Source: CAIVVT01 sp963757265 (GTDB lineage Bacteria > Acidobacteriota > Terriglobia > Bryobacterales > Bryobacteraceae). Taken from it: a stretch of DNA of 64,000 nucleotides. Below, piece by piece: positions 24,863 through 33,793 of this stretch (the stretch's first letter is position 1; the number at the start of each line of letters is the position of its first letter). The stretch lies in the NCBI GenBank assembly GCA_963757265.1, contig CAVWRA010000006.1:2418001-2482000 (forward strand), written 5' to 3'. The notes under the pieces are model-generated. The model saw nothing but the letters and a program-made list of their open reading frames with translations, had not been told where the DNA came from and made no database searches. A program made the position numbers and the translations under genes.

Positions 24863-25897
24863 ATGCGGGGCGATATGAATCGCAACAAGAGCACTGTTTT
24901 GACTCTCGCTTGCATGGTCGTGGGAAATGCTGCCTGGTGCGCGGCTAATGATGGGGCGGCAAGCCCCGAAGCGCTGCTTTCCCGGGCACGCCAGCAGGAG
25001 GAGATCTGGACCGAAGGAACGCCGCCCATGTCAATGCGGGCGCAAGTTCAGGTCCTCGATGCCAGGGGCGCTTTGGCGAGTGGAGATTACACCTTCGATT
25101 GGGTCTCGCCGTCTCAATGGAGGGAAGTGATTCGATTTCGAGGTTATGAGCAGCTTCGCGTGGGCGTCGCGAAAGGATATTGGCAGAAGAGTGGACTGAG
25201 CTACCGGCCAGAGGCGATCTTTCAGCTAAGTGCGATGTTGCACCTGCGGGAGGCACTGAGTTTCACTTCGAAACAGACCCTGGGGAAAGTAAAGAGCCGC
25301 AAAAAGGATGGCGCTCGCGAGCAGTGCACAGAAGCGAAGGGCAAAACGGACCCCGACCGGGTGTTCTGCTTCGACGAGACGAATGGAACATTGGTAAGCA
25401 TCGAATATCCGAGCGGCGGGGGCGCTAACCCGTTGGGAACCGACCGGGTCGAATACGGCGCATTCAAGACCGTGGAGGGCAAGCTCATTCCTTATGAAAT
25501 CCGAGCTCTGCGGGACAGAAAGATCGTGGCCTCTGTGAAGGTCCTGGAGATTGCGAGGAGCACCGAAAGCAATCCCGCAGCGTTCGCTGTCCCGACGAAC
25601 GCGGAGCTCTGGCCCCAATGCGAAGATATGCGGCCGGCCGAGCCGGTCGAGAAGACGCCGCCGAGGTATCCGGACAGTGCGAAGGCCAAGCACGAGCAGG
25701 GAAGAGTGGTGTTTTACGCAGTGATCGAATCGGACGGAACACTCTCGCACGTGGCAATCAGCCAGCGGGCGGCACCAGACCTGGACGCAGCCGCGGCTAA
25801 AGCAATTGGTCATTGGCGTTACAACCCGGCCGCGTGTGGGCAGACGCCGATTCGAGTGGAAACCTCAATCCCAATAAATTTCACCCTCTCGCAATAG
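24863..25897 (+). CDS. Periplasmic protein with C-terminal TonB-like domain
   Basis: 344 aa; ATG 24875 is an alternative start. The N-terminus (STVLTLACMVVGNAAWCAAN without flanks) is an export signal. The middle resembles outer-membrane-lipoprotein-sorting type beta sequence (residues ~50-230). The last ~80 residues match the TonB C-terminal domain: PPRYPDSAKAKHEQGRVVF, VIESDGTLSHVAISQ, and AIGHWRYNPA. No N-terminal transmembrane anchor after signal cleavage, so it is not a classical TonB; such acidobacterial proteins are of unknown role. Lower local GC than neighbours. Confidence 0.7.
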   Translation: MRGDMNRNKSTVLTLACMVVGNAAWCAANDGAASPEALLSRARQQEEIWTEGTPPMSMRAQVQVLDARGALASGDYTFDWVSPSQWREVIRFRGYEQLRVGVAKGYWQKSGLSYRPEAIFQLSAMLHLREALSFTSKQTLGKVKSRKKDGAREQCTEAKGKTDPDRVFCFDETNGTLVSIEYPSGGGANPLGTDRVEYGAFKTVEGKLIPYEIRALRDRKIVASVKVLEIARSTESNPAAFAVPTNAELWPQCEDMRPAEPVEKTPPRYPDSAKAKHEQGRVVFYAVIESDGTLSHVAISQRAAPDLDAAAAKAIGHWRYNPAACGQTPIRVETSIPINFTLSQ

Positions 25898-26030
25898 GGC
25901 CAGTGGACGCGCAGTTGAAGAACCGGAGGATGACACACTGCAGGGTATCGGCTGTGGGGCAGCGTAGTGGCTGCTGAGAAAACCGCTCCTTGCAGTCGCG
26001 GCTGGGTTTGAGTTGACGGCGCAGACGGGG

Positions 26031-26957
26031 CTATCTCACGCCGAAGATGCGTTGCGCGTACTGGCGGCTGAGACGCAGGTCGTCGACCAGGGGGCGCGTG
26101 ATCTGGGTGGTGGGATCCCAGGCCAGCTCGACGCTCAGCCAGCCGCGGTAGTTCAGCTTGCGCAGTTCCCCGGCCACGGCGTAGTAGTCAACGTCGCCGT
26201 CGGCCAGATCCTCCAGCCACACGCCGGCGCTGGAATTGCGCAGGTGCATGTCGCCCAGGCGCGGACCGGCCTCGCGCAGGATCGTCATGACGTCGTCGCC
26301 GCCGCGGAAAACCCAGTGGGTGTCGAGGCACAGGCCGACGTTTTCGGCCGTTGTGTGGTTCACGAAGTAGCGCCACTCGCGCGAGTGGTCGGCCATTTCG
26401 GGAGCGTGCTGGTGCACCAGCAGGCGCAGGCCCGTAGCCTTCAGGGCGGCGCCGAGGCGCTCGATGGCCTGGGCCTCCACCTCCAGCTCGGCATCGGTCT
26501 TGGCGGAGTGGTCGGGCTTGGGGTCGCAGTTGAAGCTCATCGCCTCGACGTGCTTGTGGGGCTTGACGCGCCCGGCCAGGGCCAGGGCGGCGTCGATGGT
26601 GGCCTGGGCGCGGCCGTCGTGCATCGGGCCGCTGATGTAGACGATGGGCATGATCAGGTTGTGCTGGACCAGCAGGGCCAGGGTGCGATCGGATGCGTCG
26701 GGAGGGAAGTAGCCGGACATGAGCTCGAGGGCGCGGTAGCCGGCCTGGGTGCAGGTCTCGAAGATGTCGTTGACGTGATCAATCGTCTTCTGGTTGCGCT
26801 TGCCGTAATCCTGCTCGAAGACGTAGCACGAGCAGGCCAGGCGAGGAGCGTAGGGCTTGCCCTTGTCCTTGGGCTTGGCCGCGGCTTGCATCGATTCGCC
26901 TGCGGCCAGGGGCGCGGCGGCGGCGAGCGTCATCCATTGTCGGCGGGTTATGGACAT
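26031..26957 (-). CDS. Tat-exported sugar phosphate isomerase/epimerase-like TIM barrel
   Basis: 308 aa from ATG 26957 (MSITRRQWMTLAAAAPLAAG), a twin-arginine signal. The body is a xylose-isomerase-like barrel: a His-rich strand (LVHQHAPEM), then GLCLDTHWVFRGGDD and MHLRNSS supply metal-binding His, Asp and Glu residues, and the barrel ends with WLSVELAWD. This family isomerises or epimerises free or modified sugars and inositols. A longer upstream open frame has no start signal and overlaps the next gene. Substrate unknown. Confidence 0.85.
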   Translation of the reverse strand: MSITRRQWMTLAAAAPLAAGESMQAAAKPKDKGKPYAPRLACSCYVFEQDYGKRNQKTIDHVNDIFETCTQAGYRALELMSGYFPPDASDRTLALLVQHNLIMPIVYISGPMHDGRAQATIDAALALAGRVKPHKHVEAMSFNCDPKPDHSAKTDAELEVEAQAIERLGAALKATGLRLLVHQHAPEMADHSREWRYFVNHTTAENVGLCLDTHWVFRGGDDVMTILREAGPRLGDMHLRNSSAGVWLEDLADGDVDYYAVAGELRKLNYRGWLSVELAWDPTTQITRPLVDDLRLSRQYAQRIFGVR

Positions 26958-27084
26958 TGAGTTCTCTCCCGGGGCCAAGCTATCACCGTGAGCCGTGCCA
27001 CCGCAACGGGGGGCGCGCCGCGCGCCGGCGGTGTGCGAGATTCGTGAGAGGGCCAGGCGAGCTTGCCCGAGGGAGGATGCGCCG

Positions 27085-27438
27085 ATGGAACGGAGGCTGT
27101 TTCTGTTCGAGTGGAACGCGCGCTCGGCCCTGGAGCGCGCCTCAGCGCTGAGCGCGGCTGGGTGGAGCGTGGAGCTGGAGTGCGAGGACGGGGCGCGCGG
27201 GGTGCGGCGGGTGCTGGACCTGCAGCCGGCGATGGTGGTGCTGGACCTCGCGCGGCGGCCGTCGCATTCGCGCGAGTGCGCCGCGGCGCTGCGCAAGTAC
27301 CGCACCACGCGGCGCATGCCGCTGGTGTTCGTCGACGGCACGGCGGAGGAGCAGGCCAAGACGGCGGCGAAAGTCCGGGACGCCATTTTCATCGGCTCCG
27401 AGATGCTGGTGACGCGGCTGGCCAGTATGGACAGTTGA
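27085..27438 (+). CDS. Degenerate stand-alone receiver protein
   Basis: 117 aa; GAGGGAGG stands 6 bases before ATG 27085. Strands and helices follow the CheY fold: LFLFEW, GWSVELE, PAMVVLDLARR (Asp at the phosphorylation position), MPLVFVDGT, and AIFIGSEM. The acidic pair after strand one is replaced by Glu-Trp and the strand-five Lys is missing, so normal phosphotransfer is doubtful. Short and single-domain; divergently placed from the isomerase gene. Confidence 0.65.
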   Translation: MERRLFLFEWNARSALERASALSAAGWSVELECEDGARGVRRVLDLQPAMVVLDLARRPSHSRECAAALRKYRTTRRMPLVFVDGTAEEQAKTAAKVRDAIFIGSEMLVTRLASMDS

Positions 27439-27526
27439 GCCGCACGGCGGACGTTGACAAGGACGCCACAGGCGGCGTGCCACGGCGGCGAAACGGGAAT
27501 ATGCTAGGTGCGGAGCGGCGTACATT

Positions 27527-28267
27527 GTGACGCGACGGCTCAGCGTGTGGCTATACTCTGCGGGACTCCTGGCGGGCTGGCGGTTTGTGTCCGAACTCGC
27601 GAGGGGCGAAGCGACGGGAGCGAGGCTTGCCATGGAAGATCCGGCCGCCGCGCGGAACCGAATGGTGCGCGATCAGATTGAGGCGCGGGGGGTGCGGCAC
27701 GCGGGGGTGCTGAAGGCGATGCGGGAGACGCCGCGGCACCTGTTCGTGCCGGAGTCGCAGCGCATTTACGCCTACATGGATTGCCCGCTGGCGATCGGGC
27801 ATGGGCAGACGATCTCGCAGCCTTACATCGTCGGTTCGATGACCGAACTGCTGGACCCGCAGGCGGGGGACCGGGTGCTGGAGATCGGCACGGGGTCGGG
27901 CTACCAGGCGGCGATCCTGTCGCAACTGGCGCGGCAGGTGTACAGCATCGAGATCGTGGAGCCGTTGGCCAAGGCGGCGGGCGAGCTGCTGCCGCGGCTG
28001 GGATATCACAACGTGACGGTGCGTTGCGGGAACGGGTGGTTGGGATGGCCGGAGCAGGCGCCGTTCGAGCGGATCATCCTCACCGCGGCGCCGCCGGATG
28101 TGCCGCCGGCGCTGATCGAGCAGTTGCGGCCGGGCGGGCGGCTGGTGGCGCCGGTGGGTGAGGAGTGGCAGGAACTGGTGGTCATCGACAAAGACGCGGC
28201 GGGGAAGATCCACCGGCACAACGAGTACGGGGTGATGTTCGTACCGATGGTGGGCCAGCCGAAATAG
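27527..28267 (+). CDS. pcm: Protein-L-isoaspartate O-methyltransferase
   Basis: 246 aa from GTG 27527, or 211 aa from ATG 27632. QIEARGVRHAGVLKAMRE with PRHLFVPE, then GHGQTISQPYIV, LEIGTGSGYQAAIL (S-adenosylmethionine loop) and RIILTAAPPDVP are diagnostic of PCMT, which methylates isoaspartyl residues for repair. The longer form adds a hydrophobic N-terminus (VWLYSAGLLAGW) that would be an export signal or anchor; the shorter form begins at the family's usual place. TATACT at 27552-27557 falls inside the extension and could be a promoter for the shorter form. Confidence 0.9.
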   Translation: MTRRLSVWLYSAGLLAGWRFVSELARGEATGARLAMEDPAAARNRMVRDQIEARGVRHAGVLKAMRETPRHLFVPESQRIYAYMDCPLAIGHGQTISQPYIVGSMTELLDPQAGDRVLEIGTGSGYQAAILSQLARQVYSIEIVEPLAKAAGELLPRLGYHNVTVRCGNGWLGWPEQAPFERIILTAAPPDVPPALIEQLRPGGRLVAPVGEEWQELVVIDKDAAGKIHRHNEYGVMFVPMVGQPK

Positions 28268-28273
28268 GCGTCG

Positions 28274-29053
28274 CTAGGGACGGGCGCGCTTCACGTTGAC
28301 GCGCATGTAGGCCAGACGGAAGCCGGCGCGCTCGTAGTTGCGGTGCGAGCCGCTGCCGGGCAGGACGCAGGCCATGGCGAGGTCGCAGCCGGCGCGGGCG
28401 GCGCGGGCGAGGCGCTCGCGGATGAGGGCGCTTTGCAAACCGCGGCCGCGGGCCTCGGGCAGGGTGGCGTCCCCGAACAGGAGAGTGACGCCGTCGACGA
28501 TCGAACCGCCGGCCGCGGCGACGGCCATGGTGCGATCGTCACGCACGAGCAGGGTCTGGCCATAGAGCGGGAGATTCTCGATCAACTCGAGGGGCGTTTC
28601 GAAGCCGCGGGCAACCATTTCGAGCCACTCGCGGCGGGTGGCGGCGGTGACCGGCTCGACGCTCAGATCCTGCGCGGCCAAGGCGGCGTCGGCGGCGGAG
28701 AGCGGCCGGACCAGCACGTTGTTGAACTCGATGAGCGTGTAGCCGCGCTCGATGACGGCGGCCACGAGGCCCATGTCGGCCATGGGGCAGAGATCGATCA
28801 GCGAGTCGCTGCCGCGCTCGAAGAAGAAGCACTCGAGGCGGTCGACTTCAGCCGAGGAGACCGGTCCGCACATGCCGCAGCCGAGGGCGTGCGTGACGGG
28901 CGAGCCGAGGCCGGCGAAGAGCGCGCATCCACCGGCGACCATCTCGGATTCGAAGGTGGTCGTGGCCTGGGCGAGGTGCAGGGCGTTGGCGGCTTCGGCG
29001 GCTTCGAGGCGGTGAGCCAGCGCGAGATCCGAGGAACGGATTTCCGGCGTCAT
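28274..29053 (-). CDS. GNAT-family N-acetyltransferase
   Basis: 259 aa from ATG 29053; a TTG at 29092 would add 13 residues. The C-terminal half has the acetyl-CoA site region (LFGDATLPEARGRGLQSALI, with the R/Q-x-x-G-x-G/A signature as ARGRGLQ) and the following helix and strand (MACVLPGSGSHRNYERAGF). The N-terminal half is a second, degenerate GNAT-like domain with a Cys/Gly-rich strand. Substrate unknown. Confidence 0.8.
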   Translation of the reverse strand: MTPEIRSSDLALAHRLEAAEAANALHLAQATTTFESEMVAGGCALFAGLGSPVTHALGCGMCGPVSSAEVDRLECFFFERGSDSLIDLCPMADMGLVAAVIERGYTLIEFNNVLVRPLSAADAALAAQDLSVEPVTAATRREWLEMVARGFETPLELIENLPLYGQTLLVRDDRTMAVAAAGGSIVDGVTLLFGDATLPEARGRGLQSALIRERLARAARAGCDLAMACVLPGSGSHRNYERAGFRLAYMRVNVKRARP

Positions 29054-29092
29054 GGGGTTAGCGTAGCACCGCGACAGAGCCGCAAGAATCAA

Positions 29093-29220
29093 AAATGCGA
29101 AACAAAGCCAATTCAGAACAACCCCTTTCTCTGCTTAATGTTACACCCGATGTCAAGCGCGAACGCAAAGCGAATACGTAGATTCGGCCTGGTGCCGCGC
29201 CGGCGCCGCGAAGCGGGCGC
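29093..29220. repeat. AT-richer intergenic patch, possible dispersed repeat
   Basis: 128 bases between two genes facing the same way. The segment around 29098-29125 (GCGAAACAAAGCCAATTCAG and following) reads KCETKPIQN in one frame, a pattern I recall as a recurrent intergenic repeat in acidobacterial and planctomycete genomes. Only one copy is seen in the window, so the repeat call is recollection. Confidence 0.25.
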
Positions 29221-29952
29221 TCAGCTCATGAACCAGCCGCCGTTGACGTTGATGGTCTGGCCGGTGATGTAGCCGTTGCGGGCGAGCATGAGGGCCACGT
29301 CCGCGACTTCGCCGGCAGGCCGAAGCGGCCGACGGGGATGAGGTCGGGGCGCGCGTTGGGATTCGCCGTCACCATTTCGGTTTCGATCAGCGCGGGGGCG
29401 ATGGCGTTGGCGGTGATGCCTTCTTTGGCGAGGCGCTGGGCGAAGAAATGGGTCATGCCGTGAATGCCGGCCTTTGAAGCGGCGTAGTGCGGCCCGACCA
29501 CGCCGCCGGTCTGCGCGGCCACCGAGGATAGGTTGATGATGCGGCCCCAGCGGCGGGCGCGCATGCCGGGCAGGGCGGCCTGCGTCACCAGGAAGCAGGA
29601 TTTCAGATTGGCGTTCAACGACTTCGTCCCAATCGCGCTCGGTGATCTGCTCGATGGGCTGCGGGCGGGAGGTGCCGGCGTTGTTGACAAGGATGTCGAT
29701 CGGGCCGAGTTGCTCCTGGACCTCTCTGACGAGACGCTCGACGTCGCGCGCCGCGGAGACGTCGGCCTGGATGCAGATGCAGCGGCGCTGGAGCTGCACG
29801 ATCTCCGCTTCCACGGCGCGCGCCTCGGCCGCACGGTGCAGGTAGTTAACGGCGACATCGACTCCGGCGCGGGCCAGCGCAACCGCGATCGCGCGTCCGA
29901 TGCCGCGGCTGGAGCCGGTGACTAAGGCGACTTTTCCAGTGAGATCATCCAT
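29221..29952 (-). pseudogene. SDR oxidoreductase (FabG-like), two compensating frameshifts
   Basis: From ATG 29952 the frame gives a normal short-chain dehydrogenase start: LTGKVALVTGSSRGIGRAIA and DILVNNAGTS. Near 29615, GTTGAAC carries one base too many, and the conserved part (INLSSVAAQTGGVVGPHYAASKAGIHG, shown here only as the Ser, Tyr and Lys of S-x-Y-x-x-x-K) is in another frame. Near 29312 one base is missing and the original frame returns, ending YITGQTINVNGGWFMS. The catalytic triad is therefore encoded but out of frame. Either a consensus error or early decay. Function would be NAD(P)-dependent ketone/alcohol chemistry such as 3-oxoacyl-ACP reduction. Confidence 0.85.
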
Positions 29953-30049
29953 GAGGGAAGGATAGACCACGGGGATGCCTCCAGTTGGCTCAGGGGTCCG
30001 ACCGGTATCGGGTGATGGGCGATTGAGTGTCGCCGGTTGCGAAATGCCA

Positions 30050-32635
30050 CTACGGTTCGAGTGAACGGCGGACGTAGGCGATATAGCGGCTGGGGGTGGT
30101 GCGGTTGCCGCGGGAGTCCTTTTCGAACCAGGAGATATAGAGGCGGCGGCGGGCGCGGCTGACGGCGACATAGAAGAGGCGGTGTTCTTCACTCAAGCGA
30201 CCTTCGCGCTTGGAGCGGGCGGAGGGGAAGTTGTCGTCGATGGCCATGGCGACGAAGACGACGGGGAACTCGAGTCCCTTGGCGTTGTGGACGGTGAGGA
30301 TGGCGAGCTTGTCCTCGGCGGAGGCCTGGCGGTCGGGCTCGGTGGCGAGGGTGACGTTTTCGACGACCTCGCGGCAGGCCATGGCGGGCGGGAGCAGCGG
30401 GTCATCGAACTGCTGGCAGAAGGCGACGAGCTGCTTCAGATTCTCGACACGGGCGGAGTCGGGGCTGTCGTGCTGGTAGTACTCGGCGAGGCCGGATTCG
30501 TCGAGGATTCGTTCGAGCAGCTCGGGCGGGCGCTCGACGGACATGCGCTGGCGCCAGCGCTCGACCTTGGTGGCGAGGGGCTGGAAGCGGGCGGCGGCGT
30601 TGCGGACGGCTTCGCGTCGGACGGGCGCGGTTTCTTCCAATTTGCGGCAGAGGACGTCGAGTAGCGCCGCTGTAGCGGCGACGTCGGAGTGGGCGGCGTG
30701 GGCCTGCTCGAGCTGGAGGTCGAATTCCTTGCTCAGGGCGCTCAAGCTGTAGCGCTTGAGGGTGCGGAAGAGACGGCGGGTGATGTCGAGGGTGTCGAAG
30801 CAGCGGGGCGAGGCCTCGAGGCCGAGGCGAGAGAGGGCGGCGCGGAGGAAATAGACGTCGAAGCCGTTGATGTTGTGGCCGGCGAGGACGGTGTCGCCGG
30901 CGAAGTCGAGGAACTCGCGGATGACTTCGGCGGCGGGCGCGCCGTTGGCGGCAAGGAACTCGTCGGAGTAGCCGTGGATGGCCTGTGATTCGCCGACCGG
31001 GCGATTCGTGCGGATGTAGCGGTGGAAGCGCGCGAGCGCTGCGTCCGAATCGGCCGGGGAGGGCCCGGCCGGTACCAGCCCGGCCGGTGAAAGACGTAGA
31101 GCGGCGATCTCACAGATCTCGTCGGTGGAGGGGTCGAGGCCGGTGGTTTCGAAGTCGAAGACGGTGACGCGGCCGGCGCGCCAGGCGTCGAGCAACGGGG
31201 CGAAGGGCTCGCCGGCTTCGAACGTGGCGGGCGAGAGCATGTCGCCGAGGTTGAGGCCGGCGTCGCGGGGCGCGGCGCGCAGGGCGTGGAGGGTGGCCTC
31301 GCCGACGCCCTTGGGCGGATGTTCGAGAAAACGGAGGATGCTCTGGGAGTCGTTGGGGTTGAGGAGCAGGCGCAGGTGGGCCAGGGCGTCCTTGATCTCG
31401 GCGCGCTCGAAGAACTTGACGTTCTCGACGGGCAGGTGAGGGATCTTGAGGCGCTGGAGGTGCTGCGAGAGGTCGCGGGCGTTGAAGTTGGTGCGGACCA
31501 GGATGGCGCAGTCGGACCAGCGGAGGTTGTCGGACTGGCGGAGTTCCTTGAGGGTCGAGGCGATCCAGGCGGCCTCGTCCTTGGGCGTGGCGCAGGCCTG
31601 GAGGACGACGGGCGGGCCCTCCGAGGCGGAGTTGGAGAGGATCTCTTCGGTCACGGCTCCCTCCAGGGCGCGGATGACGCCGGCGCAGGCGCGCAGGATG
31701 GCGCGCGTGGAACGGTAATTCTGATGGAACTGGATTTCGCGCACGGGCGCGAACTCGCGGCGGTAGGCGGTGAGGATTTCGGCGGGCGAGGAGCCGCGCC
31801 ATTCGTAGATGGTCTGATCGACGTCGCCGAAGAAGGAGAGGCGGCGGTGGGGACGGGCCAGGGCGGCGAGGATGCGGTACTCGCTGGGGTTGGTGTCCTG
31901 CACCTCGTCAACCTGGATCCAGGAGAAGCGCTCCTGCCAGCGGCGCAGGGAGGGCTCGTGGGATTGGAACAGACGGTTGACGCCGATGACGAGGTCGGCG
32001 TAGTCGAGGGCGTGGTTCTCGCGCAGGGCGTGGACGTAGGCGGCGTGGAACTGGGCGAAGCGGAAGGAGGGGGGAACGCGGAGGCCGGGGGGCCCCTTGC
32101 GGGTGCAAATGTCGGCGAATTGGTCCTCGGGGTCGCGTGAGGGACGGCTGGAGAAGGGCGCGAGCCGGAGCTCCTCCAGGGCTCCAGACAGGAAGAAGGC
32201 GAGGCGCTCGCGGCGGTCGGCGGCGAGGCCCATGCGCGAGGCGACGGCGAAGGCGAGGGAACTCGAGTCCTCCTCGTCGAAGATGAGGAAGTCGGCGTCG
32301 AGGCCGAGGGCGGAGGCGTCGGCGCGGAGGATGAGCGCGCAGAGGGAGTGGAAGGTGCGGGAGGTGATGCGGTCGGCGTCGGCGCCGAGGACCTCGACGG
32401 CGCGGGCGCGCATCTGGCGGGCGGCCTTATTGGTGAAAGAGAGGCAAAGGACGGAGCGCGGATCGACGTAATGGAGGATGGCATTGGTGGCGCGCCAGGC
32501 GAGGGCGCTGGTCTTGCCGGTGCCGACGGGGGCCATGACGAGCAGGCACTCATCCCAGGACTCGACGGCCTGGCGCTGCTCGGGATTGAGATCGTTCCAG
32601 GGGATGCGGGAATCCACGCAGCACTCAGTGTACAT
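30050..32635 (-). CDS. UvrD/PcrA-type helicase with inserted DnaQ-like 3'-5' exonuclease
   Basis: 861 aa. Helicase motif I is APVGTGKTSA (~35-44), motif II WIQVDEVQDTNP, motif III FGDVDQTIYEWRGS, and the late motifs are LAILTVHNAKGLEFPVVF (~782) and LFYVAVSRARRRLYI near the end. Between them, about residues 488-660, lies a complete DEDDh exonuclease: VFDFETTGLD (Exo I), AGHNINGFDVYFL (Exo II, ~587) and HSDVAAT (Exo III, ~648). The insertion sits near where subdomain 2B would be. This would couple 3'-5' translocation with 3'-end trimming; a DNA repair role is inferred. No Cys cluster. It stands alone between the SDR and the GAF-ANTAR gene. Confidence 0.88.
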   Translation of the reverse strand: MYTECCVDSRIPWNDLNPEQRQAVESWDECLLVMAPVGTGKTSALAWRATNAILHYVDPRSVLCLSFTNKAARQMRARAVEVLGADADRITSRTFHSLCALILRADASALGLDADFLIFDEEDSSSLAFAVASRMGLAADRRERLAFFLSGALEELRLAPFSSRPSRDPEDQFADICTRKGPPGLRVPPSFRFAQFHAAYVHALRENHALDYADLVIGVNRLFQSHEPSLRRWQERFSWIQVDEVQDTNPSEYRILAALARPHRRLSFFGDVDQTIYEWRGSSPAEILTAYRREFAPVREIQFHQNYRSTRAILRACAGVIRALEGAVTEEILSNSASEGPPVVLQACATPKDEAAWIASTLKELRQSDNLRWSDCAILVRTNFNARDLSQHLQRLKIPHLPVENVKFFERAEIKDALAHLRLLLNPNDSQSILRFLEHPPKGVGEATLHALRAAPRDAGLNLGDMLSPATFEAGEPFAPLLDAWRAGRVTVFDFETTGLDPSTDEICEIAALRLSPAGLVPAGPSPADSDAALARFHRYIRTNRPVGESQAIHGYSDEFLAANGAPAAEVIREFLDFAGDTVLAGHNINGFDVYFLRAALSRLGLEASPRCFDTLDITRRLFRTLKRYSLSALSKEFDLQLEQAHAAHSDVAATAALLDVLCRKLEETAPVRREAVRNAAARFQPLATKVERWRQRMSVERPPELLERILDESGLAEYYQHDSPDSARVENLKQLVAFCQQFDDPLLPPAMACREVVENVTLATEPDRQASAEDKLAILTVHNAKGLEFPVVFVAMAIDDNFPSARSKREGRLSEEHRLFYVAVSRARRRLYISWFEKDSRGNRTTPSRYIAYVRRSLEP

Positions 32636-32837
32636 GGCGGGCGCGAGGAGCAGGGTCCGGCAGGGCGCTGAAAAGCCGCGGGGCGGGGAGTGAGAGTCGA
32701 AATCCGAGCGTGCGGCAGGGCCGGCGCGGATCTAACAGGACTCTATCCAAAGCCGGGTAAGTCCTGCGGAATGAAAGCGCGGCGGGGGGAATGGGGGCGA
32801 TAGAAACTTTCGATTGCAGGGCTTGCGGGACGGCCCT

Positions 32838-33641
32838 ATGCTACAGGTCAAAAGCAGTATGGCGGCGAGCACTATGTCCAGCGAACCGAAAACCAGCCAA
32901 GTTGCGATTTTCCACAAGATCAGCAGCATCGTCAGCTCCGAGCGGAGCGTGGACGAGATGCTGGGCGAAATTGTCGGCCTCACGGTGCAGGCCACGGACT
33001 GCGATGCGTGCCTGGTGTATCTGATCGACCAGGAGACCAACGAGATCGTGCTGCGGGCGTCGCAGGTGCCGCACGCGGGACAGGTCGGGCGGCTGAGCAT
33101 GCGGATGGGCGAGGGCGTGACGGGCTGGGTGGTGGAACACAAATCGGTGGTGGCGCTGAGCTCGAACGCGGCGGCGGATTACCGGTTCAAACGTTTCGAG
33201 CCGCTGGTGGAGGACACCTACGAGGCGTTCTGCTCGGTGCCGCTGCTGAGCGGCGGCGAGGTGATCGGCGTGATCAACGTGCACCACCGCGAGAAGCACG
33301 AGCACACGGCCGAGGAGGTCTCACTGCTGACGTTCATCGGGGAGCAGATGGGCGGGGCGATGGGGCGCGCCAAGCTGCTGGACGAGAACGCGCGGCTGGT
33401 GGAAGAGACGCAGGAGATGAAGCGGCAGCTCGAAACGCGCAAGCTGGTGGAGCGCGCCAAGGGCATTCTGCAATACCGGTTCAACGTGACGGAAGAAGAG
33501 GCCTACCTACGGTTGCGCAACGAGAGCCGGCGGCTGCGGCGGCCAATGCGCGACCTGGCCGAGGCGATCATCCTGTCGGAGGAGCTGTCGCGAAAAACGA
33601 GCGAAGGCGTGCCGGTGGACCGGGACGACGACGTCAACTAG
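32838..33641 (+). CDS. GAF-ANTAR signalling protein (transcription antiterminator type)
   Basis: 267 aa from ATG 32838; ATGs at 32859 and 32874 are equally possible. Residues ~25-175 form a GAF sensor domain (VDEMLGEIVGLTVQATDCDACLVYL without its ends, GEGVTGWVVE, FCSVPLLSGGEVIGVINVHH). After a helical linker, ERAKGILQYRFNVTEEEAYLRLR is the ANTAR RNA-binding domain, which prevents transcription termination by binding paired hairpins in target leaders. The GAF ligand is not evident. Which transcripts it controls is unknown; no paired hairpin target was found next to it. Confidence 0.88.
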   Translation: MLQVKSSMAASTMSSEPKTSQVAIFHKISSIVSSERSVDEMLGEIVGLTVQATDCDACLVYLIDQETNEIVLRASQVPHAGQVGRLSMRMGEGVTGWVVEHKSVVALSSNAAADYRFKRFEPLVEDTYEAFCSVPLLSGGEVIGVINVHHREKHEHTAEEVSLLTFIGEQMGGAMGRAKLLDENARLVEETQEMKRQLETRKLVERAKGILQYRFNVTEEEAYLRLRNESRRLRRPMRDLAEAIILSEELSRKTSEGVPVDRDDDVN

Positions 33642-33793
33642 CGGCGCGCCGGCGAACATTCCACATAGGGACGGACTTCTCAATCCACGCGGGGTGTGAA
33701 GAGACTGCGTGCGGATGAATGGGATTGCGCCTCGGAACAGAGACGTCAGTCAGGCGTGTTCTCCAAGAAATGAGCGGGGCGCCGACACGGGCG

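Noticed and set aside
25969..25985. GGCTGCTGAGAAAACC near 25969 resembles the MITE terminal repeat at 11327
   Set aside because: Only a partial match on one side and no partner repeat; could be chance.
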